DNA of 64,000 nucleotides from NCBI GenBank assembly GCA_947630025.1, contig CANRFZ010000002.1, forward strand, positions 124,001 through 188,000, in the 5' to 3' direction. A program made the position numbers and the translations under genes. This DNA comes from an uncultured Lachnospiraceae bacterium. GTDB taxonomy: Bacteria; Bacillota; Clostridia; Lachnospirales; Lachnospiraceae. Positions within the stretch are counted from its first letter, which is position 1. Each line of letters begins with the position of its first letter. Of this stretch, positions 59,446 through 64,000 are shown in pieces. The notes beneath the pieces are model-generated. The model saw nothing but the letters and a program-made list of their open reading frames with translations, searched no databases and had not been told where the DNA came from.

Positions 59446-60048
59446 TTATTGGTCGGCGGCGGTGGAGCGGAACTCGATGGACGCGATCGCATTCCCTTCC
59501 AGAATAAAGCATAGCTTCATCCCGTCCTTTTCGTACACGATCATGCCCTCCTCGTCACTCCACTGCGTCCCGTAGGCGCCCTCCATATCCTGCCGCGAAG
59601 ATCCGATACAGATCCCCTCGGGCGTAGATACCATATCGTCTTTGATGACGACCGAGGACACATAATCCGTTCCCTCGATCGGGTAGGTGTCCAGCTCGAA
59701 CGAACCGTATGTATATACCTTGTCAATGCCTTCAAACGCGCAGCTCGGCGCTTCAAAATAAGAAGCCGGCTCTCCCAGCGCCTCGACAATGGGCGCTGCC
59801 TCGGCATCCATCTCTATCGTCACGTCGTTGTAGACAAACACATACCCCTTGTGCTCTGCTGCCGCGGCCTCCTGCGTCTTTTCCTCCCCATCGCCGTCTG
59901 CGTCCGCGGTTTCCGCTGCGGCCTCCTGCTGCGCTCCGCTCTCACCGCCGGCGGCTGCCGTGTCTTTTTCTATGACTTTGGTGCTGCCCGCACATCCCGT
60001 CAGCACAACCGCCATACCTAACATCATACCTAATACTTTCTTTTTCAT
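59446..60048 (-). CDS. Conserved lipoprotein of unknown function, last gene of the dlt-like operon
   Basis: A 200-residue lipoprotein with signal peptide and lipobox VLTGC (C19). A low-complexity Ala/Glu/Asp-rich tether (about residues 30-65) leads to a folded domain with repeated short motifs (YGSFELDTYPIEGTDYVSSV, then GICIGSSRQDMEGAYG). I recognise no named family. It begins with an ATGA overlap at the end of the SGNH gene, so it belongs to the dlt-like operon and is probably an extracytoplasmic partner of that system. Confidence 0.75.
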   Translation of the reverse strand: MKKKVLGMMLGMAVVLTGCAGSTKVIEKDTAAAGGESGAQQEAAAETADADGDGEEKTQEAAAAEHKGYVFVYNDVTIEMDAEAAPIVEALGEPASYFEAPSCAFEGIDKVYTYGSFELDTYPIEGTDYVSSVVIKDDMVSTPEGICIGSSRQDMEGAYGTQWSDEEGMIVYEKDGMKLCFILEGNAIASIEFRSTAADQ

Positions 60049-61082
60049 GGTTCTTTATATCCTCCCTGTCGTTGTATTTCCGCCTCGTACGCCGCCGCCT
60101 TTGCCTGCCATTCCGCTTCCAGCCGGGCGTCCTGATGCCGGTCGGCCAGCCCGTACTCCTGCTGCAGTATGCGCCCCAGATAGCGTGTCGTCTTCTCCGC
60201 GCCGTAGAGGTTCAGATGCAATCCGCCGTCGTAAGTGTCGCGGCTGTAATCCAGCCCGATCTCATCCGCCGCCTCCAGCAGATTCACATACAACAGGCCG
60301 TTTTGTGCGGCATACTGTTCCATCTGCTCGTCCCATTCGTCATACCAGTAGGGATAGAGCGACGGCGCCTTGATCAAAACCAGCCTGATACCGTTATCTT
60401 TGCAGAGCTGCACCATTTTGTCAAGATACAGGTATGCGTTATCGCCGAACGTGTAGTCGGCGAGCTTCTTTCCCTCCGGCACATTCTCCGCGGGCTTTAT
60501 ATCGGTTCTCATGTAATAGCCGTTAAAAGAGACCTGTTTGGTGCGGAACATATAAGTGATATCGTCCTTTCCCAGCTCCTGCCACCTCGAATGGTACCGC
60601 AGCAGCGGAAAGACATACTCGATCAGGTTTTCCTCCTCCGTCATGGACGCCTCGATCGACAGTACCTTTGACCACGACCACCGCATCCCCTCCAGACTCA
60701 TTCTGTTGTAGGCCTCGTTCTGCGGCGTGTTGTACTTCATCGCAAGCACGTTGAAGACGACCACATCCGGCTGCTCGTAACGCAGCGTATCCTCCAGCAG
60801 ATAATACGACTGCCACACAAGCTGCTGCGCGCTGCCCCGGATGTAACTGTTGATTCCGTAATCATCCCAGAGAACCTGCGGCGAAAAATTTTCATAAACC
60901 TCGCAGTCCCCGATAAAGATGACGTCGTGATCCTTGTCGCTCTCCTCATAATACTCGGCGATCATCCGCCCCTCGACCACGTCCGTGACGTACTTGGGAA
61001 CGAGCAGACGCTGCAGCAGGATCAGGGAGATCCCGATCACCGACGCGGACAATCCTATTCTGACGATCTTCTGTCTGGTCAT
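60045..61082 (-). CDS. DltD/SGNH-like membrane-anchored protein with a Cys at the nucleophile position
   Basis: A 345-residue protein with one N-terminal membrane anchor (GLSASVIGISLILLQRLLV) and an SGNH-type extracytoplasmic domain. The block that normally reads GDS is DVIFIGDCEVYENFSP, placing cysteine where the catalytic serine is expected. RGSAQQLVWQSYYLLEDTL and the C-terminal DGGLHLNLYGAEK (with the D..H pair) complete the site. DltD-type proteins help transfer D-alanyl or other acyl groups to cell-wall polymers. It starts 9 bases after the MBOAT stop and overlaps the lipoprotein by 4. Confidence 0.8.
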   Translation of the reverse strand: MTRQKIVRIGLSASVIGISLILLQRLLVPKYVTDVVEGRMIAEYYEESDKDHDVIFIGDCEVYENFSPQVLWDDYGINSYIRGSAQQLVWQSYYLLEDTLRYEQPDVVVFNVLAMKYNTPQNEAYNRMSLEGMRWSWSKVLSIEASMTEEENLIEYVFPLLRYHSRWQELGKDDITYMFRTKQVSFNGYYMRTDIKPAENVPEGKKLADYTFGDNAYLYLDKMVQLCKDNGIRLVLIKAPSLYPYWYDEWDEQMEQYAAQNGLLYVNLLEAADEIGLDYSRDTYDGGLHLNLYGAEKTTRYLGRILQQEYGLADRHQDARLEAEWQAKAAAYEAEIQRQGGYKEP

Positions 61083-61091
61083 AAACGCTCC

Positions 61092-62684
61092 TTAGAATTG
61101 ATTATAAATAAACTGATTCGCATCGTATCCGATGCCATATACCCCTAGGATCAGCACTGCCAGAAACAGTCCGTACCATGCGGCGAAACGCACGGCGTAG
61201 GGCTTTGCGGCTATCTGCTGCCGCACGCTTCCTCTCCGCTGCAGCAGGCTGACACAGATTAACAACGCGACGCCCGCCGCCAGAATCACATAATCGGCGC
61301 ATCCCAGCCCCAGTGCCAGCAGCGAACCGTCCCACAGAATGTGCCAGTTCCCGGTCGTAAACATCGTGCCGAACATACGGAAAGTCAGCGGAACATCCCT
61401 ATAGCAGTCAAAAGTCCGCAGGCAGCTCATCAGCAGAACTGTCCGGACTATCTGGAAAAGCCGGAACCAGTTCTTGTCCTTGACATGAAATTTCCCATGG
61501 AATTTCTGATAACACGGCTCAAACTCCTGCGAGATCATGATAACAACCCAGTTGCCCAGTCCCCATACGATAAAATTCCAGCTTGCGCCGTGCCATATGC
61601 CCGTTGCAAACCAGACGAGAAACGAGGACAGATAGACCGGTATTCTCTTGCCGATCACATCCCCAAAGTGCTTTCGGGAAAACTGCGACAGTTTCAGCAT
61701 GGGCCGGCATATGGACACCGGATAGAAAATGTAATCCGTAAACCACGTTCCCATGGTAATATGCCATCTGCGCCAGTATTCCTTGATGGATTTGGAAAAA
61801 TAAGGGCGGTTGAAATTCTCCGTGACGACGATACCGAGGCACTGCGCGATTCCGATCGTGATATCGATACCGCCCGTAAAATCCGCGTAGAGCTCTGCCG
61901 CGTAGAACATCATCCCCACGAAAACATAAGCCCCGCTATACTGCTCCGGATTCTTGATGATCTCGTTGACTCCTATGATGATCCTGTCCGCGATGACTAA
62001 CTTCTTAAAAAATCCCCACAGGATTCTCTGCAAACCGCCCAGAAGCTGGCTCCGGTCAAACGGATGCTCCGCATACAGCGTTTGGGACAGTTCATGGAAT
62101 CTGCTGATGGGCCCCTGTATCAACTGCGGAAAAAAGGAGACAAACAACGCAAACCGGAACAGGTTCTTTTCCGCGCTGCAGCTCCCCCTGTATACGTCGA
62201 TCAGATAACCTAACGCCTGAAACGTATAAAAGGAAATCCCCATCGGCAGCAGCAGATCAAGCGGTCTGATCTCGCTCGGAGAGCCAAAGGTATGCAGCAC
62301 GATATTCAGATTATGGATCGCGAAGTTTGCATATTTGACAACCGCCAAAATGCCCAGATTGAAAAGCAGGCCCGCCAGCAGCATATGCCACATTCTTTTC
62401 TGCTGCCTGCCCTTGTATTTTTTTCTCGCTTCCCGGTCAAGACTGTCTTTGTTCTGCGCCAGATATGCCTTCTGCTCTGCGCGGATCTTCTCGATCCTGA
62501 CCGCCGACAGATAGACCGTCACCGTCGTCGTCAGGATATAGAGCAGATACCAAGGATTCGCCGCCAGATAGAAAAGATAACTGAATCCCAGCAGAAGCAC
62601 CCACTGAAATCTGGCGGGAATCACATAATAGAGTCCCAGCAGAATCAGCAAAAAAAACAGAAACTCGTAAGATGTGAATAACAC
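61092..62684 (-). CDS. DltB-like MBOAT-family O-acyltransferase
   Basis: A 530-residue membrane-bound O-acyltransferase with about eleven helices. MGISFYTFQALGYLIDVYRG, KEYWRRWHITMGTWFTDYIF and the catalytic-histidine segment FATGIWHGASWNFIVWGLGNW are present. It would pass an activated acyl or aminoacyl group from the carrier protein across the membrane. The start is a GTG at 62684 with AGGAG at 4-5 bases, one base after the carrier stop. The family is shared by D-alanylation (DltB) and alginate or other polysaccharide O-acetylation (AlgI), and the operon context favours the DltB side. Confidence 0.9.
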   Translation of the reverse strand: MLFTSYEFLFFLLILLGLYYVIPARFQWVLLLGFSYLFYLAANPWYLLYILTTTVTVYLSAVRIEKIRAEQKAYLAQNKDSLDREARKKYKGRQQKRMWHMLLAGLLFNLGILAVVKYANFAIHNLNIVLHTFGSPSEIRPLDLLLPMGISFYTFQALGYLIDVYRGSCSAEKNLFRFALFVSFFPQLIQGPISRFHELSQTLYAEHPFDRSQLLGGLQRILWGFFKKLVIADRIIIGVNEIIKNPEQYSGAYVFVGMMFYAAELYADFTGGIDITIGIAQCLGIVVTENFNRPYFSKSIKEYWRRWHITMGTWFTDYIFYPVSICRPMLKLSQFSRKHFGDVIGKRIPVYLSSFLVWFATGIWHGASWNFIVWGLGNWVVIMISQEFEPCYQKFHGKFHVKDKNWFRLFQIVRTVLLMSCLRTFDCYRDVPLTFRMFGTMFTTGNWHILWDGSLLALGLGCADYVILAAGVALLICVSLLQRRGSVRQQIAAKPYAVRFAAWYGLFLAVLILGVYGIGYDANQFIYNQF

Positions 62685-62685
62685 G

Positions 62686-62916
62686 TTACTCCTCTGCCTC
62701 CAGCTTTTGTATTAACTGATATAACGCTTTGGCCGAATTAAAATTCTGAGGCGTAATATGCTCCGCCGAGATCTTTACATCAAACGTATTGGCGATTTCC
62801 GCGATAATCGTCACGATATCAAAAGAATCCAGTATCTTATCGTCGATCAGCGTCTCGCACGTCTCAAAATCAATATCTTCATGCAGATCTCTCAGTATTT
62901 CCAATAATTCATCCAT
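62686..62916 (-). CDS. DltC-like carrier protein
   Basis: A 76-residue acidic carrier protein with the phosphopantetheine serine in DDKILDSFDIVTIIAEI. Its gene lies between the adenylating ligase (8-base overlap) and the MBOAT gene (1-base gap), so it carries the group activated by the ligase. In classical dlt operons the gene order is dltA-dltB-dltC-dltD; here the carrier precedes the MBOAT gene. Confidence 0.88.
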   Translation of the reverse strand: MDELLEILRDLHEDIDFETCETLIDDKILDSFDIVTIIAEIANTFDVKISAEHITPQNFNSAKALYQLIQKLEAEE

Positions 62917-64000
62917 TGTCCTTCTTCTCCTCCTGCACTTTCTTTTCCAGCTCCAGCCTGTTGATCTTGCCGTTGGCCGTCAGCGGTATCCTGTCCATTT
63001 GTATGATCTTGTTCGGCAGCATATACCGGGGCACCTTTGTCCGCAGCGCCGCCGTCACCTCTCTGGGCTGCGCCGTTCCGGTATAAAAGAGCACGATCTT
63101 GCTGCGGGTTTTGTCGTAGACGCATCCCGCCATCTTGACGCCCTCCACCAGATTTACGTTCGCCTCGATCTCTCCCAGTTCGATTCTGTGGCCCATGTGC
63201 TTGATCTGGTAGTCTTTGCGGGAGACAAACTCAAGCTCTCCTCTGTCGTTGCGCCTGCCGATGTCGCCCGTCCGATAGATCCGCTCGGGATAATGGGCGT
63301 GAAGCGGATTCTGGGTGAAGCTATCCGAAGTCTTTTGTAAATCGTTGTAATATCCCAGCGTCAGGGAACTCCCCCGTATGCAGATCTCCCCGCTCTCCCC
63401 CGGAGCGGCCTCCCGGTTCTGCTCATCCAGCAGAAGTATCTGCGTATTCCGAAACGGCCTGCCGATGGGAATCACATCTCCCGCCTGAAACTCCCGGTCT
63501 ACAATATAGTAGCAGCACACGCCCGTCGCCTCCGTCGGCCCGTACAGATTGACATAGGTGGCGTTGGGAACGGCTTCTTTCCACTTATGAAACTGCACGA
63601 TCGGAAACACTTCGCTGACAAAGGCGATCAGCCGCAGATATTCCGGCACTGCCACCTGAAACGTGTCAAAGGACGAGATCATGACCAGCGCGGACACCAC
63701 CCAGCAGATCGTGTTGATGCGATACTGGTTCAGATACTCCACCAGTTTGACCGGAAACAAAAACAACTCCCGCGGTATCAGATAAGCCGTGGCCCTAAAT
63801 TTCAGCGTCAGCAGCAGTTCCCGCAGACAGGCGTCCATGTATAACGGCGCCTGATTTCCAAATACGGTATCTTCGGCAAACGGAAGCGCCTCCGCCAGAT
63901 GCTCGATATAGTCGATCACCGATCTGTGGCACGCGGTGACTCCTTTCGGAACGCCGGTAGAGCCGGAAGTAAAAACGATGTAGATCGGGTCCGTATCGAT
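62909..64000 (-). CDS. DltA-like amino-acid adenylating ligase (5' truncated by window)
   Basis: The frame is open to the right edge, beyond the GTG used in the ORF track. The visible 363 residues include the adenylation motif FTSGSTGVPKGV at the very edge, then NLYGPTEATGVCCYY, GEICIRGSSLTLGYYNDL, YRTGDIGRRNDRGELEFVSRKD and the catalytic lysine region LTANGKINRLEL. It belongs to the ANL superfamily and would activate an amino acid with ATP and load it on the DltC-like carrier. D-alanine is likely from operon context, but the specificity pocket is not fully visible. Confidence 0.85.
   Translation of the reverse strand: MDTDPIYIVFTSGSTGVPKGVTACHRSVIDYIEHLAEALPFAEDTVFGNQAPLYMDACLRELLLTLKFRATAYLIPRELFLFPVKLVEYLNQYRINTICWVVSALVMISSFDTFQVAVPEYLRLIAFVSEVFPIVQFHKWKEAVPNATYVNLYGPTEATGVCCYYIVDREFQAGDVIPIGRPFRNTQILLLDEQNREAAPGESGEICIRGSSLTLGYYNDLQKTSDSFTQNPLHAHYPERIYRTGDIGRRNDRGELEFVSRKDYQIKHMGHRIELGEIEANVNLVEGVKMAGCVYDKTRSKIVLFYTGTAQPREVTAALRTKVPRYMLPNKIIQMDRIPLTANGKINRLELEKKVQEEKKDNG

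Noticed and set aside
62010-62032. Third copy of the hairpin repeat (AATCCCCACAGGATTCTC) inside the MBOAT gene
   Set aside because: Only the central bases are similar, the stem is imperfect, flanking conserved parts are missing and it lies in coding sequence.

Overview
The window looks like chromosomal DNA of an endospore-forming, GC-rich member of the Lachnospiraceae (class Clostridia). The grounds are GGAGG-type ribosome binding sites, TTGACA/TATAAT promoters with 17-nt spacers, sporulation genes (spmA, spmB, a CgeB-like glycosyltransferase), a split transketolase, Bce-type antibiotic-sensing genes, and the Firmicute holB-yaaT-yabB-rsmI gene order. This is an inference from gene content; no 16S rRNA gene is present.

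Layout. 1-4.3 kb: the 3' end of carB, then a three-gene operon on the minus strand (GT2 glycosyltransferase, permuted-papain-like protein, UPF0104-type membrane protein). 4.35-9.2 kb: a BceRS-BceAB-type peptide-antibiotic sensing and resistance module plus a small FakA-C-like protein. 9.3-13.6 kb: a ChvE/MmsAB-type sugar ABC transporter. 13.7-19.8 kb: a small membrane protein, aspS, copper efflux (csoR-copA, with an unusual C-terminal metal-binding domain fused through tandem repeats) and an Spx/ArsC-like protein. 20-33 kb: a long co-oriented pentose block. From its promoter it runs binding protein, ATPase and two permeases (YtfQ-YtfR-YtfT-YjfF type), then araA, araB, araD, split transketolase and rpe. 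A divergent AraR-type repressor faces four candidate operator half-sites, and a YesN-type regulator follows.

35-39.6 kb is the most accessory-looking part. It holds an AT-richer RloA/RloB (AbiL-like) gene pair behind a promoter and a strong leader hairpin, then a LanC-like protein coupled to a cysteine-synthase-like PLP enzyme. 40-45.8 kb: a membrane diguanylate cyclase with a structured leader, a DUF885 metallopeptidase-like protein, and spmA and spmB separated by a COG2509 FAD enzyme. 46-53 kb: acpP and the housekeeping cluster rsmI, trmN6, ricT, holB, yaaR and a guanylate-kinase-like gene, followed by an HD-domain/Orn-Lys-Arg-decarboxylase fusion. 53-59 kb: azlDC, a CgeB-like glycosyltransferase, a large PTPS-related membrane protein, and a MATE exporter behind a promoter-proximal terminator (probable attenuator). 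59.4-64 kb: a dlt-like operon (adenylating ligase open at the window edge, carrier protein, MBOAT acyltransferase, SGNH protein, lipoprotein).

How the parts work together. The AraR region, the transporter and AraA/B/D plus transketolase and Rpe form a complete route for L-arabinose into the pentose phosphate pathway. In both sugar-transport operons an intrinsic terminator sits directly after the binding-protein gene, which would make that protein more abundant than its permease. The best candidates for something not previously described are the LanC-like/PLP-enzyme pair, the HD-decarboxylase fusion, the CopA-CopZ repeat fusion, a two-copy hairpin element with structure conserved despite sequence change, and the hairpin-controlled rloAB locus.
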